In this document: piece by piece, positions 33,250-43,705 of the stretch
How positions within the stretch are numbered: position 1 is the stretch's first letter
Layout: each line of letters starts with the position of its first letter
Assembly (NCBI RefSeq): GCF_014202395.1
Contig: NZ_JACHGQ010000012.1
Location: forward strand, 1-64,000
Source: Histophilus somni
GTDB lineage: Bacteria; Pseudomonadota; Gammaproteobacteria; Enterobacterales; Pasteurellaceae
Reading direction: 5' to 3'
Length of the DNA: 64,000 nucleotides
Position numbers and translations under genes: made by a program
The notes under the pieces: model-generated
Told to the model about the DNA's origin: nothing
The model's database searches: none
The model's input: only the letters and a program-made list of their open reading frames with translations

Positions 33250-34335
33250 ATGAAATTAGCTACCCCTCTTTGTGCAATTGCTTTAGTAGCTGCAACACTA
33301 TCAGGTTGTTCTGCACAATTTGAAAACAACGTTAACCAAAAAGATAAAATTATCATTGCTCACCGTGGAGCAAGCGGTTATTTACCTGAGCATACGTTAG
33401 AAAGTAAAGCACTTGCTTTTGGCCAACACGCTGATTATCTAGAACAAGATCTTGCAATGACCAAAGATAATCATCTCATCGTCATTCATGATCATTTTTT
33501 AGATGGTTTAACAGATGTGGCGAAAAAGTTTCCACATCGTCATAGAAAAGATGGACGTTATTATGTAGTAGATTTTACGCTGAAAGAAATTCAATCATTA
33601 GAAATGACGGAAAATTTTAGTCTGAAAGACGGAAAACAGGTTCAGGTTTACCCAAATAGATTCCCGCTTTGGCAATCTCATTTCCGTATTCATACTTTTG
33701 AAGATGAATTAGAATTTATTCAAGGTCTTGAAAAATCAACTGGTCAAAAAATCGGTATCTATCCCGAAATTAAAGCACCTTGGTTACATCATCAAGAAGG
33801 CAAAGATATTGCTTTAGCAACATTAAAAGTTTTGAAAAAATACGGTTATACGAAAAAAGATGACTTAGTCTATTTACAAACTTTTGATTTTAATGAGCTA
33901 AAACGAATTAAAACAGAATTGTTGCCTAAACTAGGTATGGATGTAAAACTTGTTCAATTAGTGGCTTATTCTGATTGGGGTGAAACACAAGAAAAAAATG
34001 CTCAAGGCAAGTGGGTTAATTACGATTATGATTGGATGTTTAAACCGGGTGCGGTAGAAAAAATTGCAAAATATGCTGATGGTATAGGCCCTGGCTGGTA
34101 CATGATGATCGATCAAGAAAAATCTAAACCGAATGCCGTCGCTTATACTCCATTAGCAGAAGAATTGGCAAAATATAAATTAGAGGTACATCCTTATACC
34201 GTTCGCAAAGATGCTTTACCTGACTTTTTTGATAATGTAGATCAAATGTATGATGCTCTATTTAAAGGCGGTGCAACGGGAGTATTTACTGATTTCCCTG
34301 ATACAGGTGTAAATTACTTAAAAACCCATAAATAA
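33250..34335 (+). CDS. glpQ: Glycerophosphodiester phosphodiesterase GlpQ (protein D-like lipoprotein)
   Basis: A 361-residue enzyme hydrolysing glycerophosphodiesters such as glycerophosphocholine to glycerol-3-phosphate. The N-terminus MKLATPLCAIALVAATLSGC is a lipoprotein signal with lipobox LSGC, like H. influenzae protein D (Hpd), which is surface-exposed and supplies choline for LPS decoration. GDPD motifs: IIAHRGASGYLPEHTLESKA, LEQDLAMTKDNHLIVIHDHF and GIYPEIKAPW; the end GGATGVFTDFPDTGV is typical. Follows glpT in the same direction. Confidence 0.95.
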   Translation: MKLATPLCAIALVAATLSGCSAQFENNVNQKDKIIIAHRGASGYLPEHTLESKALAFGQHADYLEQDLAMTKDNHLIVIHDHFLDGLTDVAKKFPHRHRKDGRYYVVDFTLKEIQSLEMTENFSLKDGKQVQVYPNRFPLWQSHFRIHTFEDELEFIQGLEKSTGQKIGIYPEIKAPWLHHQEGKDIALATLKVLKKYGYTKKDDLVYLQTFDFNELKRIKTELLPKLGMDVKLVQLVAYSDWGETQEKNAQGKWVNYDYDWMFKPGAVEKIAKYADGIGPGWYMMIDQEKSKPNAVAYTPLAEELAKYKLEVHPYTVRKDALPDFFDNVDQMYDALFKGGATGVFTDFPDTGVNYLKTHK

Positions 34336-34342
34336 TTCGACA

Positions 34343-34386
34343 TTAATATCTGTCATTCTTTTAAATGAATGACAGATTTTTGTTCT
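34343..34386 (+). terminator. Terminator after glpQ
   Basis: ATCTGTCATTC and GAATGACAGAT pair around a short loop, followed by TTTTTG. Confidence 0.8.
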
Positions 34387-34414
34387 TGTTGTAAATAACC
34401 ATTTCTCCATTATC

Positions 34415-34984
34415 CTAGCCTTTCAACCTCAACCTCCCCCTACGATATTTCGTGCGTAAAAGTGCGGTTATTTTATCCGGTGTTTTTATTGCAATAGAAT
34501 TAGCAATCTGTAATGAGTTATGAATAGAATTTGCATGGGTAATGGCAATTGCCAACGCATCTGCTGCATCAACCTGCGGTTTATCGGAAAGTTGTAATAA
34601 CCGAACCACCATTTCCTGTACCTGTGATTTTTCAGCCGCACCTGTTCCAACGACCGTTTGTTTAATCGTTCTAGGTGAATATTCAAATACGGGTAAATTT
34701 TGATTGACTGCGGCAACTATCGCAGTTCCTCTTGCTTGCCCCAATTTTAGAGCAGAATCAGGATTTTTCGCCATAAAAACCTGTTCAATGGCAAATTCAT
34801 TGGGATTGAATTGCGTAATAATTTCTGTTATTCCGGCATAAATTCGTTTTAATCTAGTTGGTAAATCATCTATTGAGGTACGAATAACGCCACTTCCCAA
34901 ATATTCTAGCTTATGCCCAACTTGACGAACAACACCATATCCGGTTACTCGAGATCCCGGATCTATTCCTAAAATAATAGACAT
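34415..34984 (-). CDS. ruvC: Holliday junction resolvase RuvC
   Basis: A 190-residue dimeric endonuclease that cleaves Holliday junctions with RuvAB. Start chosen at [17 protein letters not shown] (34984); a longer frame adds ten residues with no support. Catalytic acids lie in ILGIDPGS (Asp7), FAIEQVF (Glu) and [14 protein letters not shown] (two Asp). The C-terminus [13 protein letters not shown] is a basic extension. ruvAB is not next to it here. Downstream of yebC in the same direction, a gammaproteobacterial pairing. Confidence 0.95.
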   Translation of the reverse strand: MSIILGIDPGSRVTGYGVVRQVGHKLEYLGSGVIRTSIDDLPTRLKRIYAGITEIITQFNPNEFAIEQVFMAKNPDSALKLGQARGTAIVAAVNQNLPVFEYSPRTIKQTVVGTGAAEKSQVQEMVVRLLQLSDKPQVDAADALAIAITHANSIHNSLQIANSIAIKTPDKITALLRTKYRRGRLRLKG

Positions 34985-35142
34985 CCTATTTTCCAAAAAA
35001 TAAATGAACCTCATTTGAGATCCATTTAATATAGACTAAAAATTATTTTGCAAGTTTAAGAGATTGAGCTGATGAAACGTTTTTCATCATGCCTCTCAAC
35101 TAATTTCATAAATGTTCCCGATAGAAAAAATGAAGCTAACTT

Positions 35143-35883
35143 TTAAAGTAAAGCAGCAACCTCATCACTTATCTCGCCATTATGATAAACGTTTTGTACA
35201 TCATCACAATCTTCCAGCATATCGATCAGTCTTAACAATTTAGGTGCGGTTTCTGCATCCAAATCAACCATTGTGGAAGGTATCATTGTTACTTCAGCAT
35301 TAACAACTTTAAATCCGGCTACTTCAATACCGTCTTTCACTAAGCCTAAATCTTCCCATGCTGTGTAAATTTCAACACTACCGTCTTCTTGTACTTGAAT
35401 ATCATCAGCACCCGCTTCAATGGCTGCCTCTGTCAAGGCATCCTCGTCAGCAGACTCAACTAAAATTAGCCCTTTTTTACTAAATAAATACCCTACTGAG
35501 CCTTCTGTTCCCAAATTACCACCGCACTTTGTAAAACTTGGTCGTACTTGAGAAATGGTGCGGTTAGCATTATCGCTGAGACACTCAACCATCACTGCAG
35601 TCCCGCCCGGACCATAGCCCTCATAAATTCTAGTTTCCATATTGGTGCCATCACCACCGCCTACACCACGCTCAATAGCACGGTTGATAGTATCTCGTGT
35701 CATATTGTTAGATAAAGCTTTATCTACTGCGGCACGTAAACGAGGGTTAGCACCAACATCTCCGCCTCCTAATTTTGCCGCTGTTACTAATTCACGAATT
35801 AATTTAGTAAAAATTTTACCACGTTGTGCATCTTGTGCTGCTTTACGATGTTTAATATTGGCCCACTTACTATGTCCTGCCAT
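35143..35883 (-). CDS. yebC: YebC/PmpR-family protein
   Basis: A 246-residue protein of the YebC/TACO1 family: [60 protein letters not shown], and [20 protein letters not shown]. Members have been described as transcriptional regulators and more recently as helpers that relieve ribosome stalling at proline-rich sequences. It lies one base downstream of nudB and 159 bp upstream of ruvC. Confidence 0.95.
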   Translation of the reverse strand: MAGHSKWANIKHRKAAQDAQRGKIFTKLIRELVTAAKLGGGDVGANPRLRAAVDKALSNNMTRDTINRAIERGVGGGDGTNMETRIYEGYGPGGTAVMVECLSDNANRTISQVRPSFTKCGGNLGTEGSVGYLFSKKGLILVESADEDALTEAAIEAGADDIQVQEDGSVEIYTAWEDLGLVKDGIEVAGFKVVNAEVTMIPSTMVDLDAETAPKLLRLIDMLEDCDDVQNVYHNGEISDEVAALL

Positions 35884-35884
35884 T

Positions 35885-36337
35885 TTATATTCCTTTTATG
35901 ATTGTACTTTTATATTCATTAATCGCCTCTGCATTGTTGGGCGATTTAGTCAATTTAATTGCGTCCTGTACCGAACACCATTGATAAGCTGAATGTTCAC
36001 TTAAATTTATTACTCTTTCATCAGCTAACGGCAACAAAAACCAATGCTCAATGCAGTGAGTTATATCAGGCGCATATTTATACCTAAAATGCGGAAAAAT
36101 TTCAAACTCTATCTGTTTATGGCAATTAAAGAGCGGTAAGTTTTCCGCAAGAATATCTATGCTGGTTTCTTCCCTCACTTCTCGGATTGCTGTTTGAACA
36201 GGTGTTTCACCTATTTCCATCGTACCGGTTACGGATTGCCAAAATTCCGAATCGTCTTGACGTTGCAGCATTAAAACACGGTTGCTTTTCTTGGCATAAA
36301 TAACGACCAAAATACTGTTGGGATTTTTATAGTTCAT
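35885..36337 (-). CDS. nudB: Dihydroneopterin triphosphate pyrophosphatase NudB
   Basis: A 150-residue Nudix hydrolase catalysing an early step of folate synthesis. Start chosen at [20 protein letters not shown] (36337), which aligns with E. coli NudB; the frame extends 14 codons further only because of a tandem duplication. Nudix box: [20 protein letters not shown] plus TSID. Just upstream is AAGAAGG as ribosome site. It is followed by yebC, a pairing also found in enterics. Confidence 0.9.
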   Translation of the reverse strand: MNYKNPNSILVVIYAKKSNRVLMLQRQDDSEFWQSVTGTMEIGETPVQTAIREVREETSIDILAENLPLFNCHKQIEFEIFPHFRYKYAPDITHCIEHWFLLPLADERVINLSEHSAYQWCSVQDAIKLTKSPNNAEAINEYKSTIIKGI

Positions 36338-36451
36338 TTGGATTACCTTCTTAAAGTCATCATCACTCACATTAACCAAAATAATGTTAATAGTTCATTT
36401 GGATTACCTTCTTAAAGTCATCATCACTCACATTAACCAAAATAATGTTAA
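36330..36451. repeat. 61-bp perfect tandem duplication over the nudB start
   Basis: Bases 36330-36390 are repeated exactly at 36391-36451. Each unit carries AAGAAGG, ATGAACTA and upstream sequence of nudB on the minus strand. In the outer copy ATGAACTAT is followed by TAA, so it makes a three-codon mini-ORF. Confidence 0.9.
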
Positions 36452-36551
36452 ATGAAAAAACAACAATTGATCTGCCCCAAAATCTCTTAATAAATCAAAA
36501 TATTAAAACATCATTAATAATTAAGATAGTATTTTAAATTTCGTATCATTG

Positions 36552-36884
36552 CTACATAGTACCGACTTTTTTAGCAAATTTTTCTGCCTTTTTCTTTTCT
36601 TCTAATTCTTTTTGTTGTTGCTCTGCACGTTTACGACGAATTTCTTTCGGATCCGCCAATAATGGGCGATAAATTTCAATACGATCACCTTCATTCACTA
36701 TATCCGTTAATTTTGCCGGGCGACTGAAAATGCCGACTTTATTTTCACGTAAATCAATTTCCGTAAATTCCTGCAAAATACCAGATTGGAAAATGGCTGC
36801 TTGAATGATTGTCCCCTTCTCAACTTGAAGTTTTTTCAAATAATATTTATGCGGTAACGCATAAGTAATTTCTATATTAATCAA
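36552..36884 (-). CDS. rnfH: RnfH family protein (RatB)
   Basis: A 110-residue ubiquitin-like beta-grasp protein: INIEITYALPHKYYLKKLQV, EKGTIIQAAIFQSGILQEFT, GIFSRPAKLTDIVNEGDRIE, IYRPLLADPKEIRRKRA. It ends in a charged Lys/Glu helix. In E. coli it is encoded next to ratA in the same order, as here (8-bp overlap); a toxin-antitoxin role was proposed for the pair but is not established. Confidence 0.9.
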   Translation of the reverse strand: MINIEITYALPHKYYLKKLQVEKGTIIQAAIFQSGILQEFTEIDLRENKVGIFSRPAKLTDIVNEGDRIEIYRPLLADPKEIRRKRAEQQQKELEEKKKAEKFAKKVGTM

Positions 36885-37311
36885 GATAAACGTCCTTTGC
36901 TCGTTGTTTAAACGCTTCGATCATTTTCGTTGTCAATTGTGAAAAAATCCGCCCGAAAGCAAAAGCAATAACAGGGTTGGAAAATTCAAACTCCAATTGC
37001 AACGCAATTTCACAACTTTGCTCATCAATTTCACGAAAAACCCATTTACCCTGCAGATATTTGAAAGGTCCGGAAGCTAACTGCATCGTAATCTCTTGGT
37101 TGGGAATTAATTGATTTTTAGTCGCAAAAACCTGTTTGATACCGGCTGTACTAATGGTTAATTCTCCGATCGTTTCATTGTCTATCGACTGCAATGCTTT
37201 TGCCGCAATGCAATGGGGTAAAAATTGTGGATAACTTTCGTAATCATTAACAATATCGTACATTTGTTTAGCACTATAAGACACTAAAGCTCGCTGATTT
37301 ATACTTGGCAT
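36877..37311 (-). CDS. ratA: RatA, START-domain ubiquinone-binding family protein
   Basis: A 144-residue protein starting at MPSINQRALVSYSAKQMYDI (37311); the longer frame adds 31 unconserved residues. Motifs: VNDYESYPQFLPHCIAAKAL, LTISTAGIKQVFATKNQLIP, FKYLQGKWVFREIDEQSCEI, and ALQLEFEFSNPVIAFAFGRI. This is the Coq10/polyketide-cyclase-like family. E. coli RatA was reported to inhibit 70S ribosome association, while relatives bind ubiquinone. Which applies here is unknown. Confidence 0.88.
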   Translation of the reverse strand: MPSINQRALVSYSAKQMYDIVNDYESYPQFLPHCIAAKALQSIDNETIGELTISTAGIKQVFATKNQLIPNQEITMQLASGPFKYLQGKWVFREIDEQSCEIALQLEFEFSNPVIAFAFGRIFSQLTTKMIEAFKQRAKDVYLD

Positions 37312-37489
37312 AAAATAAGATGTTGAACAAAAAATGTTGCAATTATAGCGGAAAAGTGCGGTAGAAATAAGAGACAAAATAGAAAAGAATGATTCATACA
37401 ACAAGCAGTTAATGTCGTTGGCTTTCTAATTGAGCATACATCAATTTTCCGCTACAATAGCCCACTATTTTTAGCGAACAAAAATACCA

Positions 37490-38074
37490 ATGTCAGAAAT
37501 TAAATTAATTGTAGGTTTAGGCAATCCGGGCGATAAATACGCCGATACTCGTCATAATGCAGGAGAATGGTTAATTGAACGTTTGGCAAGACGCTTTAAC
37601 TTCAATCTCTCTGTTGAATCCAAATTTTCAGGAAAAACGGCAAGAGCGGTCATTAGTGGTCAAGAAATGCGTTTTCTTGTTCCTACCACTTTTATGAATT
37701 TAAGTGGCAAAGCAGTAAGTGCTTTAGCTAATTTTTATCGTATTCCGCCGGAACAAATTTTAGTGCTTCATGATGAATTGGATTTTTCCCCGGGCATCGC
37801 TAAAATTAAGCAAGGCGGAGGACATGGCGGACATAACGGTTTGAAAGATATTATTGCTCAACTAGCGAATAATAAAAATTTCTATCGATTACGCATAGGT
37901 ATTGGTCATCCGGGTGATAAAAATTTAGTTGCGTCTTACGTTCTTAATAAGCCATCTCCCACAGATCGGCAATTAATTGACCGCTCTTTAGAGGAGGCGA
38001 CGGATTGTATTGAAATCCTCATGAAAGAGGGAATAACTAAAGCAACAAATAGACTGAATGCTTTTAAAGCATAA
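37490..38074 (+). CDS. pth: Peptidyl-tRNA hydrolase
   Basis: A 194-residue enzyme releasing tRNA from dropped-off peptidyl-tRNA. Motifs: [20 protein letters not shown] with the catalytic His, [40 protein letters not shown] and [16 protein letters not shown]. Starts ATG at 37490 and is followed by ychF 67 bp on, the usual order in gamma-proteobacteria. Confidence 0.96.
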   Translation: MSEIKLIVGLGNPGDKYADTRHNAGEWLIERLARRFNFNLSVESKFSGKTARAVISGQEMRFLVPTTFMNLSGKAVSALANFYRIPPEQILVLHDELDFSPGIAKIKQGGGHGGHNGLKDIIAQLANNKNFYRLRIGIGHPGDKNLVASYVLNKPSPTDRQLIDRSLEEATDCIEILMKEGITKATNRLNAFKA

Positions 38075-38140
38075 ACAAAATTCACCAATCTTTGGGCTGA
38101 AATAACTCTTCTACTCTACTAATAAAAAATAGGAAAATTT

Positions 38141-39232
38141 ATGGGATTTAAATGTGGTATTGTCGGTTTACCTAATGTAGGAAAATCCACTCTTTTCAAT
38201 GCGTTAACTAAAGCAGGTATCGAAGCGGCAAACTATCCGTTTTGTACTATTGAACCGAATACGGGCGTTGTACCGATGCCCGATCCTCGTCTTGATGCAC
38301 TGGCAGACATTGTTAAGCCTGAGCGTATACTACCGACCACAATGGAATTTGTGGACATTGCGGGATTAGTTGCCGGTGCCAGTAAAGGTGAAGGTTTAGG
38401 GAATAAATTCTTGGCAAATATTCGGGAAACGGATGCTATTGGTCATGTTGTGCGTTGTTTTGAGAACGATGATATTGTTCATGTTGCCGGTAAAATTGAT
38501 CCGTTAGATGATATTGAAACAATTAATACTGAATTAGCTTTAGCAGACTTAGATAGCTGTGAACGAGCTATTCAACGCTTGCAAAAGCGTGCAAAAGGTG
38601 GCGATAAAGAGGCAAAATTTGAGTTGTCGGTCATGGAAAAAATTCTACCTGTACTGGAAAATGCAGGTATGATTCGTTCTTTGGATTTAGATAAAGACGA
38701 ATTACATGCCATTAAAAGCTACAACTTCTTAACTTTAAAGCCAACTATGTATATTGCTAATGTGAATGAAGATGGCTTTGAAAATAATCCATATCTCGAC
38801 AAAGTGCGTGAGTTTGCTACAAAAGAAGGTTCTGTTGTGGTACCAGTTTGTGCTGCAATTGAAGCGGAAATTGCTGAATTGGATGATGATGAAAAAACTG
38901 ATTTTTTACAAGATCTCGGTATTGAAGAACCCGGTTTAAATCGTGTTATTCGTGCAGGCTATGCGTTATTAAATTTACAAACCTACTTCACCGCCGGTGT
39001 AAAAGAAGTGCGAGCTTGGACAGTTTCCGTCGGTGCAACGGCACCCAAAGCGGCAGCCGTTATTCATACAGATTTTGAAAAAGGCTTTATTCGAGCAGAA
39101 GTCATCGCTTATGATGATTTTATTCAATATAAGGGCGAGGCAGGTGCAAAAGAAGCCGGTAAATGGCGTTTGGAAGGTAAAGATTATATTGTGCAAGATG
39201 GCGACGTAATGCACTTCCGTTTTAATGTTTAA
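38141..39232 (+). CDS. ychF: Redox-regulated ATPase YchF
   Basis: A 363-residue Obg-family P-loop protein of the YchF/OLA1 group, which prefers ATP and binds ribosomes. G1 [18 protein letters not shown], then [39 protein letters not shown], and a C-terminal TGS domain ([34 protein letters not shown]). Full length. An uptake-sequence terminator follows. Confidence 0.96.
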   Translation: MGFKCGIVGLPNVGKSTLFNALTKAGIEAANYPFCTIEPNTGVVPMPDPRLDALADIVKPERILPTTMEFVDIAGLVAGASKGEGLGNKFLANIRETDAIGHVVRCFENDDIVHVAGKIDPLDDIETINTELALADLDSCERAIQRLQKRAKGGDKEAKFELSVMEKILPVLENAGMIRSLDLDKDELHAIKSYNFLTLKPTMYIANVNEDGFENNPYLDKVREFATKEGSVVVPVCAAIEAEIAELDDDEKTDFLQDLGIEEPGLNRVIRAGYALLNLQTYFTAGVKEVRAWTVSVGATAPKAAAVIHTDFEKGFIRAEVIAYDDFIQYKGEAGAKEAGKWRLEGKDYIVQDGDVMHFRFNV

Positions 39233-39249
39233 TATTCACAACTAATTTT

Positions 39250-39287
39250 ATACCGCATTTTTCAAGTTGAAAAAGTGCGGTATTGTT
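39250..39287 (+). terminator. Terminator with Hin-type uptake word after ychF
   Basis: ATACCGCATTTTTCAA and AAAAAGTGCGGTAT pair around GTTG. The right arm is an exact AAGTGCGGT; the left arm has lost one base of the motif. Confidence 0.8.
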
Positions 39288-39476
39288 TATGGAGTAAAAT
39301 AAAATCGCATTTTATTATCCAGTTTTCCATTAAAGTTTTTAACTGGGAGAGGTTTGTTGATTTTGAAGATTTAGCAGATGATCCTGCGAGAAGACAATAA
39401 CCGAATGAATGATCTTTAGTGTGGCTTGTGTCATAATAGGCATCGTTTTTTCAGCGACTTAGAGGAGAATGATTAC

Positions 39477-39887
39477 ATGAGAATTTTACATACTATGTTA
39501 CGTGTGGGCGATATGGATCGCTCGATCCACTTTTATCAACAGGTATTAGGCATGCGTTTATTGCGTACAAGCGAAAACACTGAATATAAATATTCTTTAG
39601 CTTTTTTAGGCTATGATGATGAAGAAAACTCATCTGTTATTGAGCTAACTTATAACTGGGGTGTAAGTAAATATGAAATGGGGACTGCTTATGGTCACAT
39701 TGCTATTGGAGTTGAAGATATTTATGCCACTTGTAAAGCGGTTAAAGAAGCAGGTGGGAAAATTACTCGTGAGCCTGGTCCAGTAAAAGGCGGAAAAACT
39801 GTCATCGCATTTGTGGAAGATCCTGATGGCTATAAAATTGAGTTTATTGAAAATAAAATGGCACAAGCAGGGCTAGGTAATCAATAA
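39477..39887 (+). CDS. gloA: Lactoylglutathione lyase (glyoxalase I)
   Basis: A 136-residue metalloenzyme converting the methylglyoxal-glutathione adduct to S-lactoylglutathione. Start chosen at [20 protein letters not shown] (39477) after GAGGAGAATGATTAC. Metal ligands appear as His5, Glu in [10 protein letters not shown], His in [10 protein letters not shown] and Glu in [27 protein letters not shown] is typical. Regional neighbour rnt is also next to gloA in enterics. Confidence 0.95.
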   Translation: MRILHTMLRVGDMDRSIHFYQQVLGMRLLRTSENTEYKYSLAFLGYDDEENSSVIELTYNWGVSKYEMGTAYGHIAIGVEDIYATCKAVKEAGGKITREPGPVKGGKTVIAFVEDPDGYKIEFIENKMAQAGLGNQ

Positions 39888-39974
39888 CCTCAACAATTTT
39901 TATCCTAAAAAATGGGCTTTTTATCTGCCTATTTTAAGTATTACATTTATCTCATTCTTATAAGGTAATATTTC

Positions 39975-40631
39975 GTGACCGCACTTTCAGAACAAGCAGT
40001 GGATTATAATTTACTTAAAAATCGCTTTCGGGGTTTTTTTCCTGTCATTATTGATGTGGAGACAGCAGGCTTTAATGCTCAAACAGATGCCTTGCTGGAG
40101 CTAGCTGCACTCACACTGAAAATGGATGAAAACGGTCTATTAGTACCGGATGAAAAATGCCATTTTCATATTCAACCGTTCGAAGGGGCTAATATTAATC
40201 CTGAATCACTCAAATTTAATGGTATTGATATAGACAATCCGTTGCGTGGTGCTATATCAGAAAATGTTGCTATGAGTGAATTGTTTAAAATGGTGCGTCA
40301 TGGGCAAAAAAAGGCTGACTGTCAACGTTCAGTTATCGTGGCTCATAATGCGACATTTGATCAAAGTTTTGTTATGGCAGCAGCAGAACGTACGAAAATA
40401 AAACGCAATCCGTTTCATCCTTTTTCGATATTTGATACCGCAACGTTAAGCGGTTTTATGTTCGGACAAACAGTGTTGGTCAAAGGTTGTCAGGTTGCCA
40501 ATATTTCTTTTGATGGAAAAAAAGCACATTCTGCTTTATATGATGCGGAACGAACAGCTGAACTTTTTTGTTATATGGTAAATCATTTAAAAAAACTGGG
40601 CGGTTTTCCCCATGTGGCAATAAACTCATAA
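39975..40631 (+). CDS. rnt: Ribonuclease T
   Basis: A 218-residue DEDDh exonuclease trimming tRNA and other stable RNA 3' ends. GTG start at 39975 right after AAGGTAATATTTC; an uptake word (ACCGCACTT) occupies codons 2-4. Exo motifs: [40 protein letters not shown] and [14 protein letters not shown]. Follows gloA as in E. coli. Confidence 0.95.
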   Translation: MTALSEQAVDYNLLKNRFRGFFPVIIDVETAGFNAQTDALLELAALTLKMDENGLLVPDEKCHFHIQPFEGANINPESLKFNGIDIDNPLRGAISENVAMSELFKMVRHGQKKADCQRSVIVAHNATFDQSFVMAAAERTKIKRNPFHPFSIFDTATLSGFMFGQTVLVKGCQVANISFDGKKAHSALYDAERTAELFCYMVNHLKKLGGFPHVAINS

Positions 40632-40635
40632 AAAA

Positions 40636-40660
40636 CGGTGCTAACAAAGCACCGCTCTTT
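40636..40660 (+). terminator. Terminator after rnt
   Basis: CGGTGCT-AACAA-AGCACCG followed by CTCTTTT. Confidence 0.75.
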
Positions 40661-40680
40661 TGCGTTACTCATTATTCAAA

Positions 40681-42084
40681 TTACTGTACAACAATACTCC
40701 CTAAACAACCTTGATCAGCTAACACTAAATCAGATGAACCGAAAATAAAAGGGAATTTAGTAGAGGACGCATGATTAAATTGCACTAAAATTTCTACCTT
40801 GCCGTCAATCCAAAGACTATCTTTCCATGCAATATCCGATTGTTCTACCGGCTGATCATTTATGCTTTTCATGACAAAACGAGCACCTTGAATTTTAAAT
40901 CCGACGGGCCTTGAAGAACTTAGAATCCAGCGTTCTATCTGCCCTCTTTTGGTACTAATATCTATTCTATTCGGTTCAAACCGTTGTTGATTAATGGTTG
41001 CATTGCTCACATCAAAATAAAACTCTCTCGTTTTCATATTTTTCTTTGCCAATAAACTAGGTGCATCAGTATGAAATTGCCAATGACTTGGATTATAAAA
41101 TACTGATTTAACCCCCTCTGTTCTCAACTCAACAATAACATTATCAACCAGCATATCAGAACTGAATATTGTACCTATCTTATTCAAAAGATTTCTTTTA
41201 CTACCAGTAATTAAGGTAGCATTTCCGCCCTCACTTAAGTCAACCAATAATTCAACCCTTTCACTAGGTGCAAGAGAAACTTTTTTGACAATTTTTGTTT
41301 GTGGCAAATAACCTTGTTCTCTGGCAATCAAGAAAAATGCCCGCTCATCATCAAATGTTAAATCATAAGAACGAGATAAAGAGGCATTCAACAAACGTAA
41401 ACGTACCAATCCTTTAGGTACATTCAAATAAGGTGCTTCAACACCATTGACCAATAACCGCTCGCCTAGAAAGTGCGGTTGATTTTGAAATACTTGCTCT
41501 CCCTTAGAATTTAACAGTACATCTTGCAAAATAAGTGGAATATCATCAACGCCATATTTTTTTGGCAGTTTAGATTGATGAGTATCTTTGTCATTTATAA
41601 TCCACATGCCAACTAAGCCACGATACGTTTGATACGCTGAATTAGCTAAAGTGCAGGCATGATAAAAACAAGTTGATGCCGGTTGAGTAATAGGTAAAAT
41701 TGGAGCCCATCCTTCCCCTGCCATCAATACTCGCCCAATACCACCAATTAATTCACTGTGTGCTTGTAAACCTTGTATATTCATAGCAACTGCCTGCGTT
41801 AAATTATTACGATAATTTAACTTCACAAAATCACCTTGCTCAACTCTTACGGTAGGACCTAAATGATGCCCATTAAATCCCCAAACTTCCGTTAGCTTTT
41901 TTTCTATGAATGAAGTTTGAGCAGCTTGCATCGTTAAAAATATCGGTCGCCCACGTTTTGCCTCCAATAACGGTGGAATAAATAAAGGCAAACGGCTAGC
42001 AGCCATTACTGATTGAGGGATACATGATAAAGAACCGGCTAAAATACCGCTTTTCAAAAAATCCCGTCGAGTCAAAGATCTCAT
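40681..42084 (-). CDS. ftsP: Cell division protein FtsP (SufI)
   Basis: A 467-residue periplasmic protein with a Tat signal peptide: SLTRRDFLKSGILAGSLSC ending near VMA. It has the multicopper oxidase cupredoxin fold (FIPPLLEAKRGRPIFLTMQA, NGHHLGPTVRVEQGDFVKLN, LQAHSELIGGIGRVL), but the canonical His-rich copper motifs are missing, as in E. coli FtsP, which stabilises the divisome under stress. Encoded 15 bp after plsC, the enterobacterial gene order. Confidence 0.92.
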   Translation of the reverse strand: MRSLTRRDFLKSGILAGSLSCIPQSVMAASRLPLFIPPLLEAKRGRPIFLTMQAAQTSFIEKKLTEVWGFNGHHLGPTVRVEQGDFVKLNYRNNLTQAVAMNIQGLQAHSELIGGIGRVLMAGEGWAPILPITQPASTCFYHACTLANSAYQTYRGLVGMWIINDKDTHQSKLPKKYGVDDIPLILQDVLLNSKGEQVFQNQPHFLGERLLVNGVEAPYLNVPKGLVRLRLLNASLSRSYDLTFDDERAFFLIAREQGYLPQTKIVKKVSLAPSERVELLVDLSEGGNATLITGSKRNLLNKIGTIFSSDMLVDNVIVELRTEGVKSVFYNPSHWQFHTDAPSLLAKKNMKTREFYFDVSNATINQQRFEPNRIDISTKRGQIERWILSSSRPVGFKIQGARFVMKSINDQPVEQSDIAWKDSLWIDGKVEILVQFNHASSTKFPFIFGSSDLVLADQGCLGSIVVQ

Positions 42085-42099
42085 ATTTTACCTTGCTGC

Positions 42100-42825
42100 T
42101 TATACAGATTGCTGTTGAATTTCTGCATCAAGCTCTGCGATGCGTTGTTGCATAATTTGATGACAATATTCAGCTAATTCCCGTACATTATCCTTTGTGT
42201 AGTTTGATGTATCTACAGGAGACATCATTTCACAAATCACTTTACCATTGTCCCACCGATTTAGGTCAATGCGATTATGGGTGGTTGAACAAACGACCGG
42301 AACAATTGGCACACCAGCGGTAATTGCCGCATAAAAAGCCCCCATTTTAAAAGGTAATAATCCACGCCCACGACTACGTGTCCCCTCAGGAAACATCCAA
42401 ACTGACAAATTATCTTCATTTATACGACGAGCAAGTTGGTTTATTGTATTATGGGCTTTGGAGCGATTTTCTCTGTCTAACAAAATATTTCCCGTTGCCC
42501 AATAAAGAAGACCAAAAAAGGGAATCCAAACCAAACTTTTCTTGCCTACACTGACTGTACGAGGGCGAACCATAGCAGAAACAGTCACCATATCATAATT
42601 ATTTTGGTGATTACCAATATAGATGCACCTACCGATACTATCGACATTTTCAGGAAAACGATGTTCAACTTTTAATCCAAAAAAAGGATATAAACGCCCA
42701 AACCAGCGAGCCATCACACCTACATTACTTGGATTTTTAAAACGAATAAGTGAATAAAGAGATCCTACTACACAAATTAAAATACTACAGAAGATAACAA
42801 CGATGGCTCTTAATAATATCAACAT
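42100..42825 (-). CDS. plsC: 1-acyl-sn-glycerol-3-phosphate acyltransferase
   Basis: A 241-residue inner-membrane acyltransferase making phosphatidic acid. The N-terminus is a membrane helix (LLRAIVVIFCSILICVVGSL). Catalytic motif I GNHQNNYDM (NHxxxxD), motif III FPEGTRSRGRGLLPFKMGAF and motif IV VPIVPVVCSTT are visible. Likely co-transcribed with ftsP. Confidence 0.95.
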   Translation of the reverse strand: MLILLRAIVVIFCSILICVVGSLYSLIRFKNPSNVGVMARWFGRLYPFFGLKVEHRFPENVDSIGRCIYIGNHQNNYDMVTVSAMVRPRTVSVGKKSLVWIPFFGLLYWATGNILLDRENRSKAHNTINQLARRINEDNLSVWMFPEGTRSRGRGLLPFKMGAFYAAITAGVPIVPVVCSTTHNRIDLNRWDNGKVICEMMSPVDTSNYTKDNVRELAEYCHQIMQQRIAELDAEIQQQSV

Positions 42826-42935
42826 AAATATACCCCTAAAAATTTGTATACGCCAAGTATAACGAAAATCTAAAAATAAGTGTAGAAAAGCATAAAAAAG
42901 TGCTAGGCTAGCACAAATATTTTAGGAACCTCAGC

Positions 42936-43640
42936 ATGAAAAAAACATTCTTTATTGCAGATTTACATTTAAGCGAAAACCGACCGCATTTAACTGAACT
43001 CTTTGTTCATTTTATGCAAACGCAAGCACTACAAGCAGAAAAGCTTTATATTTTAGGCGACTTATTTGATTTTTGGATTGGTGATGATGAACAATCAGCC
43101 TTGATCGAAACAGTTCAACAACAAATATTACAGCTCAGCCAAAAAGGTATTCCTTGTTATTTTATTCATGGAAACCGTGATTTTTTGGTGGGAAGACATT
43201 TTGCCAACAGTTGCGGAATGGAGTTATTACCAACCTATCAGATCGTTAATTTATATGGTAAAAAAGTACTTATTTGCCATGGTGATACGCTATGTACTGA
43301 CGATCTTGATTACCAACAATATCGCAAAAAAGTACAACAAAAATGGCTGCAATGGCTATTTCTTCACTTACCTTTAAAAGTGCGGTTAAAAATTGCAGAA
43401 AAAATTCGCCAAAAAAGCAAAACGGATAAAACACATAAAAGTATTGAAATAATGGACGTCAACAAGGATTTTGTAGAACAGATTATGCAACAGTTTCAGG
43501 TCAACATTTTGATTCATGGACATACGCACAAGCAGAATATTCATCAAAATCCACCGCACTTTACTCGCATAGTTTTAGGTGATTGGGGAGCAACAGCTTC
43601 TGTTTTAGAGGTTTCAGCCAATGGGTTTCAGTTTATCTAA
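42936..43640 (+). CDS. lpxH: UDP-2,3-diacylglucosamine diphosphatase LpxH
   Basis: A 234-residue peripheral membrane metallophosphatase forming lipid X in lipid A synthesis. Calcineurin-type motifs: [55 protein letters not shown] and [12 protein letters not shown]. Length is typical. Transcribed apart from its neighbours. Confidence 0.95.
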   Translation: MKKTFFIADLHLSENRPHLTELFVHFMQTQALQAEKLYILGDLFDFWIGDDEQSALIETVQQQILQLSQKGIPCYFIHGNRDFLVGRHFANSCGMELLPTYQIVNLYGKKVLICHGDTLCTDDLDYQQYRKKVQQKWLQWLFLHLPLKVRLKIAEKIRQKSKTDKTHKSIEIMDVNKDFVEQIMQQFQVNILIHGHTHKQNIHQNPPHFTRIVLGDWGATASVLEVSANGFQFI

Positions 43641-43705
43641 TTCGTCAGGCACAAAACCTAAACATAAAGAAAAAGAGATCAAAATATGCCCTTTTTCCAT
43701 CACAA

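Noticed and set aside
36338-36379. 14-residue N-terminal extension of NudB
   Set aside because: It is read through the duplicated upstream unit; homologues begin at the Met encoded at 36337.
40681-42084. Active multicopper oxidase
   Set aside because: The paired His-x-His copper motifs are absent; with the Tat signal and plsC neighbour it fits FtsP.
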